A stretch of 64,000 bases of DNA, taken from positions 310,001 through 374,000 of the forward strand of contig NZ_CAIY01000027.1 of NCBI RefSeq assembly GCF_000350105.1, given 5' to 3'. Each line of letters begins with the position of its first letter. Positions within the stretch are counted from its first letter, which is position 1. The stretch comes from Richelia intracellularis HH01. Its GTDB lineage: Bacteria; Cyanobacteriota; Cyanobacteriia; Cyanobacteriales; Nostocaceae. The notes below the pieces were generated by a model. That model had not been told where the DNA came from, did no database searches, and was given only the letters and a program-made list of their open reading frames with translations. Shown piece after piece: positions 21,419 through 31,780 of the stretch. The position numbers and the translations under genes were made by a program.

Positions 21419-22120
21419 CTACACTAATATTTTAGTTAGTGCAAAAGCTATAGTCGCAGTACCCAAGGGTACAGTTAGGTTATCGATGCCTAAGAACGAG
21501 AGGCTTTCTAGTGCAGTAGCTATTAATGCTACTACCACAGATATCATCCAAATCTGCCATAAATTACCCTGTACTGTAATTAATATCAGTGAAGCAACTA
21601 TCCAACTAGTAAGACACATAGCGAGAGAACCCTCCCAACTTTTTTCTCTCCCTAGTGTTTTGTACTTATGTTTACCGAAACGTTGGCCAACTAAGGCTGC
21701 CAACCCATCCCCCCATGTCATCACCATGACTCCTAAAACTGCGTATTGGGGCTCATGTAAATGCCAAAAATAAGTAATTAGGATGCCAATACTAGCAGCA
21801 TAAAAAAAAGTACCTAAACTTTTTCTTCCTACACTGTTAATCCCTGGAATAATGGGTAACTTATAAGATAACAAAGTCACAATGCAGGCACAAATTGATG
21901 CTGTTATACCCACACCAGAAGGGATATTTAACCACCAGGCAATTAGAATAACATGACCTGTACCAATATGAACTATTTTGCGAATAACTTCTGAGTTAGC
22001 AGAAGTGAAATAGCTTACACACCATGCGACTAAGATGACAAGTAACATCCATAACCCAATGCTACAAGTTTGCAACCACAATGACAGGAGAGATCCCAAT
22101 TGAGGAAATAGACTCAGCAA
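21419..22120 (-). CDS. Phytol kinase (VTE5-like, phosphatidate cytidylyltransferase fold)
   Basis: A 233-residue membrane protein with about six helices. The family motif is [20 protein letters not shown] followed by [12 protein letters not shown], and [13 protein letters not shown] lies near the N-terminus. Phytol kinases recycle phytol from chlorophyll for tocopherol and lipid synthesis; polyprenol or dolichol kinase is the alternative within the fold. A TAA directly precedes TTG 22120 in frame and no ATG follows before residue 25 (WMLL), so TTG is the likely start. It is divergent with yidD (55-base gap). Confidence 0.82.
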   Translation of the reverse strand: MLSLFPQLGSLLSLWLQTCSIGLWMLLVILVAWCVSYFTSANSEVIRKIVHIGTGHVILIAWWLNIPSGVGITASICACIVTLLSYKLPIIPGINSVGRKSLGTFFYAASIGILITYFWHLHEPQYAVLGVMVMTWGDGLAALVGQRFGKHKYKTLGREKSWEGSLAMCLTSWIVASLILITVQGNLWQIWMISVVVALIATALESLSFLGIDNLTVPLGTATIAFALTKILV

Positions 22121-22175
22121 TTACCATTCCATATTACTAAACTTTCCTACACTTTATCCGATTTGGTTGATAGCA

Positions 22176-22409
22176 ATGAAATTATTATTAATTTGGTTAA
22201 TTCAATTTTACCGAACCTTTATTTCTCCTTTATTCCCACCAAGTTGTCGCTTTGAACCAACTTGCTCCATGTATGCAATCCAAGCTATTGAAAAATTAGG
22301 TATATGCCATGGTGGATGGCTAGCCATATGTCGTATTTCTCGATGTCATCCTTTTCATCCTGGTGGCTATGACCCGGTTCCACTAGCCCCAAGGAAAACT
22401 GATAAATGA
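22176..22409 (+). CDS. yidD: Membrane protein insertion efficiency factor YidD
   Basis: A 77-residue protein from ATG 22176 ([20 protein letters not shown]). It has the family core [18 protein letters not shown] and the end [13 protein letters not shown]. YidD is a small membrane-associated protein thought to help YidC insert inner-membrane proteins. An in-frame TTG three codons earlier is not needed. The stop codon lies inside the left arm of a long hairpin (22394-22436). Confidence 0.93.
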   Translation: MKLLLIWLIQFYRTFISPLFPPSCRFEPTCSMYAIQAIEKLGICHGGWLAICRISRCHPFHPGGYDPVPLAPRKTDK

Positions 22410-22436
22410 ATGGCCTACATTCATTTATCAGTTTTC
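22394..22436. repeat. Perfect 19-bp hairpin overlapping the yidD stop
   Basis: GAAAACTGATAAATGAATG (22394-22412) pairs with 22418-22436 across GCCTA. It includes the last codons of yidD and precedes the bidirectional terminator at 22445-22473. Confidence 0.85.
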
Positions 22437-22444
22437 TTGATATT

Positions 22445-22473
22445 AAAAAGCCCACCTTATTAGTGGGCCTTTT
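22445..22473. terminator. Bidirectional terminator between yidD and the porin gene
   Basis: A5 then GCCCAC (22450-22455), a 7-base loop, GTGGGC (22463-22468) and CTTTT. The A-run and T-run on either side fit a terminator for both converging genes. Confidence 0.85.
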
Positions 22474-22494
22474 AGATTCTAACAAGTTCTCAAA

Positions 22495-24126
22495 CTAAAA
22501 CTTGAGTGTTGTACGAACAGTACCTACATATATGGTATTGTTCTCATTGCTATGTTCGGGATTGAAGATTACAACCATACCAGGAGTCACAACAACGCTA
22601 TTGGAAATCTTCATTTTATACAAACCTTCTAAGTGGAAGGAAGTATCATTATCTTCACGAGTGGCAATGGAGTTATCATTAACTTTGGGTGACTGACCAA
22701 CAATCACACCTAAAACATTACCTGTTCCTCCAATATCTTTAATACCCACGTTGGCAGACCAGTAAAAAATATCAGCATCTGCACCCTTCTTGTCTACCCC
22801 ACCAGATTCTGCCTCAGCATCAGTTAGACCAGCCCAACCACTCACAATAACTTTATCAGTAGCCCTGAAGGATGCCTGAAGACCATAGTTGTTAGAAGTG
22901 GTAGCAACATCATCAAATGGCTTAGAAGCAAATCCACTACCAACACCACCTGTCAAGTCTACTTGATCTCCACTCTGATAGGCACGCGAGTATACAAGAC
23001 CTATACCTAGTTTTCGATCAGGCTTGAATGAAAGCTGGGCTAAGGAAGTATTAGAACCATCGAACATACCTTTACCATCAGCAGGGTTGGAGCTATTATT
23101 TCCAGGTACCATATAGGCAGCATCAAAGCTAATATTACCCTTAGGGTTAAAGTTAACGGTAACACCAGCACCCCCACTATTAGGAAGATAAACGGGACTG
23201 AAACGCCCGAAGCGAGAAATAGCGCCAGAACTTCCGCTACTCCAAAGAGGATTAAAGACGTTGACATTATCGGCAACTGATGCACCTGTAGCTTCAAGCT
23301 TGATACGAATACTGTCACTCATGTTAAAAGCGTAATTAAACTTATCAAGCTCAACATTATTATTATCATTGCTGTCAAAGCCTAAACGTGTCATGCTTGT
23401 GCCAGTTGCACTAGGCCCAAACTTAGTTATGTTACCCGTATTCAAACGGGTTTCCAAGCGATCTGTACCATTGAAACTGGTTAATAACTTTAGGCGCAAC
23501 CGATTAGAAAAAGCAACATTATCTTCTAATTTAGGATTATTAGTAGGATCATTATCAGTATCAGCCCCACCATCGCCAAATGCACTAGATAAAGCGAAAA
23601 TTGCTTCCCCTTTTAGCTTTGTAGTAGTGGAAAAACGGTTTGCTTCTAACTCAGCAGTACGCGCCTCTAAAGAGGCCACTCGGCCGCGTATAGTTGCTAG
23701 CTCAGCGGAAAACTCCTCTTGTAATCTTTGTAGGGTGGCTAAGTCCTCCTTAGTAACAAGGTCAGCAGTAGTAGTGGCAATTAGCTCATTAACCCTATCC
23801 AGACAGGCATTTAAACCAGCAGCAAACTCGTAACGGTTTAAGGTATCTTCTCCACGGTACCTGCTGTTGGGATAACCAGAAATGCACCCATAACGTTCAA
23901 CTAAAGACTGAAGTGCCTGGAATGCCCAATCTGTAGGCTCCACATCTGAAAACTGTGATACTGAGGTAACTTGACCTATCCCTGTAGAAAATTCCTGGGA
24001 TAGTTGGGATGTTGAGTCAATTTCCCCAGCGACAGCAGGATTAGTTGTCCCGAAGACAGCTGCTAGAACAATAGGGCTGACTCTCAATGCGTTCAATACT
24101 AATTTAGTTATTAATAGTTGAGCCAT
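22495..24126 (-). CDS. Iron-uptake porin of the cyanobacterial SLH/OprB type
   Basis: A 543-residue outer-membrane protein. A signal peptide is visible up to AVA-GEID (about residue 33). An SLH domain follows (about 60-110: DVEPTDWAFQALQSLVERYG, GYPNSRYRG, LNRYEFAAGLNACLD) that would bind the peptidoglycan-linked polymer. A coiled coil comes next (about 120-165: EEFSAELATIRGRVASLEAR). The C-terminal OprB-type beta-barrel ends in YVGTVRTTLKF with the terminal Phe typical of barrels. Proteins of this group are major cyanobacterial porins implicated in iron uptake. Codon use is more GC-rich than in neighbours, as expected of a highly expressed gene. It ends at the bidirectional terminator. Confidence 0.93.
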   Translation of the reverse strand: MAQLLITKLVLNALRVSPIVLAAVFGTTNPAVAGEIDSTSQLSQEFSTGIGQVTSVSQFSDVEPTDWAFQALQSLVERYGCISGYPNSRYRGEDTLNRYEFAAGLNACLDRVNELIATTTADLVTKEDLATLQRLQEEFSAELATIRGRVASLEARTAELEANRFSTTTKLKGEAIFALSSAFGDGGADTDNDPTNNPKLEDNVAFSNRLRLKLLTSFNGTDRLETRLNTGNITKFGPSATGTSMTRLGFDSNDNNNVELDKFNYAFNMSDSIRIKLEATGASVADNVNVFNPLWSSGSSGAISRFGRFSPVYLPNSGGAGVTVNFNPKGNISFDAAYMVPGNNSSNPADGKGMFDGSNTSLAQLSFKPDRKLGIGLVYSRAYQSGDQVDLTGGVGSGFASKPFDDVATTSNNYGLQASFRATDKVIVSGWAGLTDAEAESGGVDKKGADADIFYWSANVGIKDIGGTGNVLGVIVGQSPKVNDNSIATREDNDTSFHLEGLYKMKISNSVVVTPGMVVIFNPEHSNENNTIYVGTVRTTLKF

Positions 24127-25350
24127 TTTCTAATCTCACTCACACCAGTTTGTGTATATTTCAAATTCTACCACTTATTGCCTAATTTCTTAGTCAGAGT
24201 AACTACTGATTAGATTTGGGGAGAAACCTGCTAAAAAACCAAGCTACCAGTACATAATTTCATGCTAATTTTGCAGACTATGATTCAGATATTTAGGTGT
24301 TTATAACTTAATTAACTGACATACACGACAAGGCATAATAAGGAAATCATCTTGGTATACAACTAATGCAATAAAATATTGTATCTGGACTCTAAATTTG
24401 GGAGTTGCTTAAGTCAAAAGCCAAATGTGTTATTACCACCCTAAATTAGAGCCTGTATCACCTATTATTTTTATTCATTTCATATTCCATAGACTAATAT
24501 CAGTGGATGGAAAACTGATAAATTCTTTCCTTGTTTATAAGGTAAGATGTGGCAATAGAGATATTTTCAGACCACCCATAAATATGAGAGATGACAATAA
24601 TGTGACTGAACCAAATTTATATTACACTGCCATGAAAGAGAAAGAAAAGTTGTGTTTGAACTTCATCCAATTCATTTTACTCAATGATTATTTTCCTCTT
24701 ATCAAGGGTTTTTACAGCCGAAGAATTCAAAGTTTATATACTTTATATCCCTTCATCACCATCAACTTCATTGCCATCAATCAATAGTAAAAAAATCACT
24801 GCATTTTACGCTTATGAGTTTTATCTCCTAACATAAACTCAATCCACCAGAAAGGCTAAAATATAACATATCTCCAGGGCATATTCGCTCCATACAAATA
24901 TGAGTTTTAGTCTCAGAAGTTTAAGAAAACTATAGTTAAGTATATTAATTAATTGAAGGGTCTCTATTTATGTATACTTAAAATTAAGTCAAACTTGATA
25001 ATTTTTTTAACAGACAAAAAATATATGGTATTCGTAGCCACATTGTTACCAGGATACCAGTCCAAAATACATAGGGGTTTATGTTGCATTAATTTGTATA
25101 AAAATGCCTATCAAAAAAACACTTATTTTGTAAAACCACAGAAAAACATTCACTAATACGGGCAAGGTGTAATTTGTCTGTTTTTAATTTATCCTACGAT
25201 AGATGTCCTAGCAACTTTTAAAATAATTGATGCTTAAAGTTAACTAAACCGAGGCAATATAATTTCTTCCCTAGCTATTACACTTTTACCTTATTCCGAA
25301 GAAGTTTGGATACCAGGTTTACCATATTAATGCAATTTACCACAAATATC
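24127..25350. other. Gap between porin and phoU remnant
   Basis: About 1.2 kb. A 120-codon plus-strand frame at 24425-24787 and a 67-codon frame at 24953-25156 have noise-like composition and no recognisable motif, so neither is called. The porin promoter should lie in 24127-24400. Confidence 0.4.
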
Positions 25351-25660
25351 CTAACACGTAACTATAGATACTACTCTTTCAACTATATTGGCTGCATGGT
25401 CTGCCATTTTTTCTAAACAGCGAATTGCTAACCCTAACAACAAAATCAGTTCCCCCACTCCTTGCACATTTTTCCGGGAAGCAATGTCATAATTGAAGCA
25501 TAATCAAACTCTATTTATAAAAGCCATCTATTTAGTTGTTCAGCTGCTTGCAGATAACGGTCACAAAAAGCCCTATGAGGTGAAATGAGCATTTTACTAA
25601 TGCTCCCATCCGTAAAATTTCTTGCTCTATAGCTTGAATTTTTCTGGTTAACTGTGGCAT
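25351..25660 (-). pseudogene. phoU: phoU pseudogene (phosphate signalling regulator), deleted and frameshifted
   Basis: Three PhoU pieces survive in order. From ATG 25660: MPQLTRKIQAIEQEILRMGA then LVKCSF. In another frame: RAFCDRYLQAAEQLNRW, a stop, then IEFDYASIMTL. At the end (25473 to stop 25351): a piece containing GLAIRCLEKMADHAANIVER, the classic PhoU C-terminal helix. Only about 310 of roughly 660 bases remain; the middle is gone and the parts lie in different frames, so it cannot make PhoU. PhoU normally represses the Pho system with the Pst transporter. It lies 74 bases after sphS in the usual sphR-sphS-phoU order, which confirms identity. Confidence 0.88.
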
Positions 25661-25734
25661 GCTACTTTTATAAAGTTTTTATAAAGTAATGATTTTAAAT
25701 CATCTGTTTCAAACATAAATCATTAAATATATTT

Positions 25735-27036
25735 CTAGGTCTCAGGATTTGCTATCCTTGCAGGAAGGATAAGTTGTAACCTGGCACCTCCGGTATGAGT
25801 GTCATTTAGAGCTTTAATAGAACCTCCATGAGCCATGATAATCTGTTGTACAATTGCTAGCCCCAGACCACTACCCTCTATTAATTCAACCCTAGTCTCA
25901 TCTTCTGAGCAGTAACGAATTCGTGATTGATCCCCCCTAAAAAATCTGTCGAAAACATTAGGTAAATCTGTTTCTGCAAATCCTCTTCCAGCATCAATAA
26001 TATTGATGCTTAGCCATCGCCCTTCATCTGTGATTATAGTCTCTGTTTTCAATTTAATAGTTCCTCCATCAGGGCTATATTTAATAGCATTATCCAGTAA
26101 ATTGAGAAATACTTGATACATTCGAGACTTATCTGCATGGATTAGCATATTATCCCCACCAGTCTCGGATATTTGTATGTGTCGTCCCTGTGCTATTGCT
26201 TCTAGAGTTTCCCAAACTTCTAAGACTAGAGAACGCAATTCTATAGGTTGACAATTCAAGTCCATACTAGGTTTGGTTTCCAACTGGGACAAATCTAAGC
26301 ATCGTTGTACTAAGTGAATCAGGCGATCTACTTCTCGTAATAATCGATTTACTAAACCACTAAGTGGTGATTCCAGACGATTTTGCAACGTTTCCACAAC
26401 CAAACGGATAGAAGTCAGAGGAGTTCTCAACTCATGGGCTAAATCTGAAAAAACGCGATCACGCTCTTTGCTTATATCTAAAAGTGATTGTCGATTTTCA
26501 ATAAAAACAACCACTTCTCCATTCGCCAAGGGAAAACTCGACGCTCTTACCAGCAAAGATTTTACTTTGGAGATAGTTAGGGCACAATCAAGGGATGGAT
26601 AATATACCCATTCACTAACTTGTGGTTGTTGATAGCTACGGGTTTGCTCAATGAGCTGATCTAGTTCATAGGAATTTACCAACTTCTTAAGTAATAACTT
26701 TACTTGTCCTGGTTGCCATCTTTGTAAACTGAGGAGTTGCCTGGCTTGTTGATTGCACCACTTCAGTTGATTGTCCCTATTTACATGCAAAAATGCCGTG
26801 GGTGCTAAATCTAATAGCTCTTGTTGATCGCGCAATTTTGCATGTAACTCTAATTTTTCCTGTTCTAGTAACTCAATATGACCTTGTAATTGTGGAATTA
26901 TAGGCAGATCGGACTTAGAATAACCATGTGATATGTCCTGCGGCATTTTTCCAAAAAAATACTCTGTACAAAACTTTTGCCACATCCATAATCCCAGACC
27001 TATGGCCAACCCAGTTAAAAATAAAATTAGCTGCAT
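25735..27036 (-). CDS. sphS: Phosphate-sensing histidine kinase SphS (PhoR family)
   Basis: A 433-residue kinase. One N-terminal membrane helix (3-20), a PAS-like sensor region (about 75-180, LLDLAPTAFLHVNRDN), a dimerisation domain with phospho-acceptor His201 in SDLAHELRTPLTS, then the ATPase boxes: N box FLNLLDNAIKYS, G1 DAGRGF and G2 EGSGLGLAIV. In cyanobacteria SphS phosphorylates SphR at low phosphate. The 41-base gap to sphR and shared strand make an operon. Its usual partner phoU, immediately downstream, is destroyed, so its signalling may have lost its off-switch (inference). Confidence 0.9.
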   Translation of the reverse strand: MQLILFLTGLAIGLGLWMWQKFCTEYFFGKMPQDISHGYSKSDLPIIPQLQGHIELLEQEKLELHAKLRDQQELLDLAPTAFLHVNRDNQLKWCNQQARQLLSLQRWQPGQVKLLLKKLVNSYELDQLIEQTRSYQQPQVSEWVYYPSLDCALTISKVKSLLVRASSFPLANGEVVVFIENRQSLLDISKERDRVFSDLAHELRTPLTSIRLVVETLQNRLESPLSGLVNRLLREVDRLIHLVQRCLDLSQLETKPSMDLNCQPIELRSLVLEVWETLEAIAQGRHIQISETGGDNMLIHADKSRMYQVFLNLLDNAIKYSPDGGTIKLKTETIITDEGRWLSINIIDAGRGFAETDLPNVFDRFFRGDQSRIRYCSEDETRVELIEGSGLGLAIVQQIIMAHGGSIKALNDTHTGGARLQLILPARIANPET

Positions 27037-27077
27037 TACAGTAGCTAGTTACTATCCAACAAGTAACATACTGACAA

Positions 27078-27845
27078 CTATCCAAATCTATAACCAAACC
27101 CACGTATAGTCACTATATATTCTGGATGACTGGGGTCTAATTCTAACTTCTCTCGCAGCCAGCGAATATGAACATCAACAGTTTTACTATCTCCTACAAA
27201 ATCAGGTCCCCATACTTGATCTAATAATTGTTCTCGTGACCACACTCTGCGGGTATAACTCATGAACAATTCCAATAAACGAAACTCTTTAGGCGATAAA
27301 TTTACTTCTTTACTCCGCACTAATACTCGGCATTCACGAGGATACATGATAATGTCTTTATATTCCAGGGCTGGCTCCGGTGAAGTAGCAAAACGTTGGC
27401 GACGGATTAAAGCACGGCATCTTGCGACTAATTCTCTCATACTAAAAGGTTTAGTTAGATAGTCATCAGCCCCTACCTCTAATCCCAATACCCTATCAGT
27501 TTCACTACCCTTAGCACTTAAAATCAAAATTGGGATGGAATTACCTTGATACCGCAACAGACGACAAATATCTAAACCATTAATTTGCGGCAACATCAAA
27601 TCAAGAACTAGCAGGTCAAATGTAGTTTCTCCCGAATTTGATCCCGAACTGGTTAGATATTCTAAAACTGTGCAACCATCAGTAACTGCGGTTGCTTCAT
27701 AGCCTTCCTCTTCCAAAGCCAGGACAATCATATCCTTGATGAGTTCCTCATCTTCTACTACCATAATTCGATTAGTAACTTTGATATTACCTTTAGCACT
27801 ATAATGAAATGCCTCACTGGTATGCATTTGGTGTGGGGATGACAT
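27078..27845 (-). CDS. sphR: Phosphate response regulator SphR (PhoB/OmpR family)
   Basis: A 255-residue regulator. The receiver domain has acidic EDEE (31-34), phospho-acceptor D82 in LLVLDLMLPQ, and K in LTKPFSMREL. The winged-helix effector domain has VNLSPKEFRLLELFMSYTRR, WSREQLLDQVWG and VDVHIRWLREKLE. It should activate phosphate-acquisition genes when phosphorylated by SphS. ATG 27845 gives an N-terminal extension of about 25 residues before the receiver; no closer ATG precedes the first receiver strand except Met28. It is first in the sphR-sphS-(phoU) unit. Confidence 0.88.
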   Translation of the reverse strand: MSSPHQMHTSEAFHYSAKGNIKVTNRIMVVEDEELIKDMIVLALEEEGYEATAVTDGCTVLEYLTSSGSNSGETTFDLLVLDLMLPQINGLDICRLLRYQGNSIPILILSAKGSETDRVLGLEVGADDYLTKPFSMRELVARCRALIRRQRFATSPEPALEYKDIIMYPRECRVLVRSKEVNLSPKEFRLLELFMSYTRRVWSREQLLDQVWGPDFVGDSKTVDVHIRWLREKLELDPSHPEYIVTIRGFGYRFG

Positions 27846-28213
27846 TGTGATTTCTTGTATAAAAACAATTCTCTAACTGTCTCATACCATATCTAAGACG
27901 TTTCCCAAGGAAAATTTCGCTAGTATTTTAAGATAAAGAACTCAGGGTAAAAAATGTTTGAGATTAAGGCTCGTAACAAGTTAACACAATTATCGTTTTC
28001 CTAGGTTGACCAAGCTTTGCTCGTAATCACGATCTTTTACTAAAAATTGAGACTATTGGTAGTTTCTAAAAACCAGAACCTTGGGAAAACATGAATGCTG
28101 ACCAAGAAGTATGTTGATATAACATACTTCTTGTAATATTTAGGAGCTAGATACCCCCAAGATAATTATTTAAGCACCTAAAACTCAGAAAAAAGACTGC
28201 TAATTATAATTTG
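27846..28213. other. sphR upstream region
   Basis: 368 bases containing the sphR promoter region and a long hairpin at 28103-28133. I could not identify Pho-box repeats by eye. Confidence 0.4.
28103..28133. repeat. Perfect 13-bp hairpin
   Basis: CAAGAAGTATGTT (28103-28115) and AACATACTTCTTG (28121-28133) with a GATAT loop. It lies 80 bases downstream of the leftward 28214-28432 gene and may end its transcript. Confidence 0.75.
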
Positions 28214-28432
28214 TCAGTCAATAGAAATAGATTGTGGGTTGCCAGCCTTGCCACTATATTTAGTATTACTAGAAGAATTACTACTGTTTGTACAAGTCTG
28301 TTGGGTAAGCCAACTGTGAATAGGATCATCAGTTAACTTGAGTTTTAATGCACCGGAAACAAAACCACCCATAAAAGAAACGGGGTTATTGGCCAATTCC
28401 CTAAATATTGGTGTTAGTTCATTGATAAACAT
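28214..28432 (-). CDS. Small conserved cyanobacterial protein, function unknown
   Basis: A 72-residue protein starting MFINELTPIFRELANNPVSF and continuing MGGFVSGALKLKLTDDPIHS, then a Ser/Asn-rich tail. The first 45 residues have the look of a conserved small cyanobacterial family that I recall as hypothetical. The tail is variable low-complexity. No catalytic motif and no strong membrane helix are seen beyond a short hydrophobic patch. ATG is at 28432. Upstream of sphR on the same strand, but the gap of 368 bases with a hairpin argues against co-transcription. Confidence 0.7.
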   Translation of the reverse strand: MFINELTPIFRELANNPVSFMGGFVSGALKLKLTDDPIHSWLTQQTCTNSSNSSSNTKYSGKAGNPQSISID

Positions 28433-28680
28433 CAGCTATTTCCTGCCACTTCAAAAATGATAAATTATTATTTGATCGTAACCCTTTTAGCAATATATGA
28501 ATCCTAAATTTCACCAGTATTAAGTATTAAGTCTCAAAATTTTCAACCTCTTAGCTGATTGCATAATTACCTATGCAATTTATATAGCTTTACCTTCTCT
28601 TTAAATTGATTGTTTAACATCGTTAACATATATTAACACTCAAAATTTAATACCTTATTTGATTGTCAAAGGGAGTTTTT

Positions 28681-29010
28681 ATGTTATTGGATAAGAGTCC
28701 AGATCGTAATACTGTATCCTTCCCATTAGTTTTAACCGGTACTCTTGGTTAGAACTGGCTGGAAATTGACTTCCCCGTAACAATAGTAATGGTGATATTT
28801 CTATCACTGAGGTTTGCGAATAAAGCCCGAGATCTTATGCTGCAATCCATTGGCATAGACCCATCAGAAGTTATATATAATGGGAATCAAATCACCAATG
28901 CATCAGATAAAACGCTAGGATACATTGAAGCTAATGGATTAGACCCATTTCGTCGTATAATATCAAATATCATTCGTGTTTGTTGGAGAGCCCCAAATAG
29001 AGGATGGTGA
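28681..29010 (+). pseudogene. Probable broken gene with an in-frame stop, unidentified
   Basis: A good Shine-Dalgarno (GGGAG, 5 bases before) precedes ATG 28681. The frame reads MLLDKSPDRNTVSFPLVLTG then TLG, hits TAG at 28750-28752, and continues in the same frame to 29010 (QSIGIDPSEVIYNGNQITN, GYIEANGLDPFRR). Parts of other frames also look protein-like (NNSNGDISITEVCE), hinting at frameshifts as well. The text is more complex than the surrounding noise. I do not recognise the family. It may be a decayed secreted protein; no function is assigned. Confidence 0.35.
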
Positions 29011-29883
29011 TGCTAATTTTTTCCCAAAGGCAGAACATATTAAAACAAGTGTTAACTATAGCATCTTGTCTGCTAGATTCTATCTCTCCTTACGCTTAGT
29101 TGTATATATCTAGTACCTGTATTGACGCAAAACTAAAAAATAAGGGTTTATGGTCTACTGATATCAGTACATCTGGAATTATAATTCCAGATCCGAGCAA
29201 TGTAAGTTCAATTACAGATAAATATTATATTTATGCAAAATTATTTCGTCTATTGATCACTCGCTTCAGTTAAAATAGACAAATGAGAAACTTCAAAGGC
29301 TTTATCTACGAAAAGTCGGCATTTTCGTAGATAATTAATAATTGTAAAATCACAAATTTCAGCCGTTTTATACAAGTCAAAAAAGAAGGGTCTAAAGTAT
29401 GTCTACAAATATTAACAGAGAGGTTACTTTTTGTACCTAATTAACTAGAAAATATTAATAACTACTATAGTTTAGACATACTATAAAACTAACATTTTGT
29501 ACCGGCTCCAATGGATTGCAATTATCCTAATACAGAATATAGAGACATTAAGAATCTCTTAATAGAATATAAAATAACCCTACAATTGGTTAGCAGGAAG
29601 AAATAACAGGAATAGTCCAGAGTAGTGTTGAAGCAAAATATGATTTACATGTTAATTATGGCCAGCAATTTAATAAAACAGATCATTGCTAATACCTATT
29701 TCCTATAGTCCAATACCAATTGGATGTTCTTCATTATCTCCACTAACTAAGTCACTAATAGATGATTACCTACTAATAAATTTAATATGGTTATTTATCT
29801 ATCTAGAAGTATCTAAAGTAAAATATAGTAATCATACAAAAGTTAAGTTAAGTAGTAATATGGGTTGCCTATTTTTTATCCCC
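29011..29883. other. Gap with two palindromes
   Basis: About 870 bases before aroA without a supported gene. It contains a perfect 22-base palindrome at 29171-29192 (ATCTGGAATTA and its complement, no loop) and a 13-bp hairpin at 29302-29334. A plus-strand frame at 29686-30033 overlaps aroA and is its shadow. Confidence 0.5.
29302..29334. repeat. Perfect 13-bp hairpin
   Basis: TTATCTACGAAAA (29302-29314) and TTTTCGTAGATAA (29322-29334) with loop GTCGGCA. Confidence 0.75.
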
Positions 29884-31236
29884 TTATTGAATAACAACTT
29901 GCTGCAAGGTACTGACAAAATCTGGATAAGAAATATTAGTAGCTTCTGCCCGATGTATAGTAGTCCTCCCCTTGGCATTAAGGGCAGCAACTGCCAGACT
30001 CATAGTAATGCGATGGTCTGTGTAACTGTCTAAATCTGCTCCCCTTAAGGGGATACCACCAGTAATTTCCATTCCATCGTCTAATTCAGTAATTTTTGCT
30101 CCCATTTGCTTTAGTTCCTTGACCATTACCATAATACGGTCACTTTCTTTTACACGTAATTCATAAGCATCCTTAATTACAGTCTTCCCCTTTGCAAATA
30201 CTGCTGCAACAGCTAGCACTGGAATCTCATCAATTAGCCTAGGTATCATATCTCCAGCAATTACACAGCCTTTTAGGTGGCTATGGAATACTCTTAAGTC
30301 AGCAACTGGCTCCTCTCCGACCTCTCGCTCATTTTCTCTAGTAATCTTTGCTTCCATCATTTCTAGAGCTTCTAAAACTCCAGTGCGAGTAGGGTTAACA
30401 CCAACATTCTTAATTAGGATATCTGAACCAGGTACAATTGAACCTGCTACTAACCAGAATGCAGCAGAACTAATATCCCCAGGCACAATCACTTTTTGCC
30501 CATATAGTCTAGTTCTACCGTTTAGAGTAACACTCCTAGCTTCAGGATCAACAGTGAGTTCGGCCCCAAATGCCTTTAACATCCTTTCACTATGATCCCG
30601 AGATAGTGCCGGTTCAGTCACAATTGTTTTACCTTCTGTCATCAGACTTGCTAGAAGAATACAAGATTTAACCTGTGCTGATGCAATTGGGGAATGGTAG
30701 CAGATGGATGTCAGGGATTTGCCACGAACTGCTAAAGGTGCCAGAGAATTTTCCCCACGCCCCCAAATTTCTGCCCCCATCTGTTGCAAGGGTTGGATAA
30801 CTCGGGACATGGGGCGAGCTCTGAGGGAAGTGTCCCCTGTAACTGTAAAAAACTTATCTGAATGGGATGCTAATAATCCCAATATTAATCGTAGGGTAGT
30901 ACCAGAATTTCCAGCATTTAATACGTCTACTGGTTCTCGCAAATTACCCAATCCAATACCTTTTATCCTAACTGATATTGTATTCAATTCGGAAATTTTA
31001 GCTCCCATAGCTTGGAAGCAACTAGCAGTGCTATAGGGGTCTTCTCCCAATAACAGCCCTTGTATCTCTGTTTCCCCATAAGCAATTGATCCTAGTATTA
31101 AAGCACGATGGGATATAGATTTATCTCCCGGTATTTGAATTACTCCTTGCAAGGAAATACCTGAAGGAGGTTTTTGAATAATTAGGTCTTGAGAAAAGTT
31201 TTCTTTCGTTTCTAAAGTAATAAAGGAAAGAGACAT
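29884..31236 (-). CDS. aroA: 3-phosphoshikimate 1-carboxyvinyltransferase (EPSP synthase)
   Basis: It joins shikimate-3-phosphate and phosphoenolpyruvate in the sixth step of aromatic amino-acid synthesis. About 450 residues from ATG 31236 ([11 protein letters not shown]); an in-frame TTG three codons upstream is unlikely. Motifs: [62 protein letters not shown] and [15 protein letters not shown]. Complete. It stands alone on the minus strand. Confidence 0.96.
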   Translation of the reverse strand: MSLSFITLETKENFSQDLIIQKPPSGISLQGVIQIPGDKSISHRALILGSIAYGETEIQGLLLGEDPYSTASCFQAMGAKISELNTISVRIKGIGLGNLREPVDVLNAGNSGTTLRLILGLLASHSDKFFTVTGDTSLRARPMSRVIQPLQQMGAEIWGRGENSLAPLAVRGKSLTSICYHSPIASAQVKSCILLASLMTEGKTIVTEPALSRDHSERMLKAFGAELTVDPEARSVTLNGRTRLYGQKVIVPGDISSAAFWLVAGSIVPGSDILIKNVGVNPTRTGVLEALEMMEAKITRENEREVGEEPVADLRVFHSHLKGCVIAGDMIPRLIDEIPVLAVAAVFAKGKTVIKDAYELRVKESDRIMVMVKELKQMGAKITELDDGMEITGGIPLRGADLDSYTDHRITMSLAVAALNAKGRTTIHRAEATNISYPDFVSTLQQVVIQ

Positions 31237-31780
31237 TATAAACAACTCACTGGTAAATATAGCGATAATCCCAGAGTTTTAATAGCTATACAAGTCAATG
31301 AGCAGAAAAATATAACTTCGGCTACTTCAAAACTTGCTGACAATAGTTTTTATTTCTTGTATTACTTCTAATGTCACATATAAATATAAACTTAAATGTA
31401 CTGTGTCTATAGTTTCTTCTGATAGACTGATGTGATTGATTATAGAAATAGCTAAAGTAAGAGAGTAATTATTTCAAGCTTAGCAGACTAGCAAAAAGTT
31501 TTACAACTCTAAAATATAGGATTAAGTATGTCTGAAAGTATTCCAATGACAATATATGCGGGATTATCTAGAGTCCAAGAGATCAAAGTCTTTATCCCCT
31601 AATAAAATGGCAGAGGTGTTAGATTTACTTAAAAGCAAAAGAATAAAAAAAGGAAAAAGAATAAAGCTTAAGAGTTTAGTTAGTCATAATATGGTTTTTG
31701 AGAGTACTATTTCCTGAGTAAAACCATATGTTTCAGTGATTACAGTTTATAGGAATGCAAATTTATAAATTATTTGAAAA
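31237..31780. other. Gap between aroA and the SDR gene
   Basis: About 540 bases between divergent genes. A 24-codon frame at 31528-31602 (MSESIPMTIYAGLSRVQEIK) looks protein-like but is too short to call. ATATGGTTTT (31689-31698) and AAAACCATAT (31720-31729) form a weak inverted repeat before the SDR start. Confidence 0.4.

Noticed and set aside
24425-24787. 120-codon plus-strand frame
   Set aside because: Rich in I, F, Y, N and L with no motif or Shine-Dalgarno; it reads like translated AT-rich noise.
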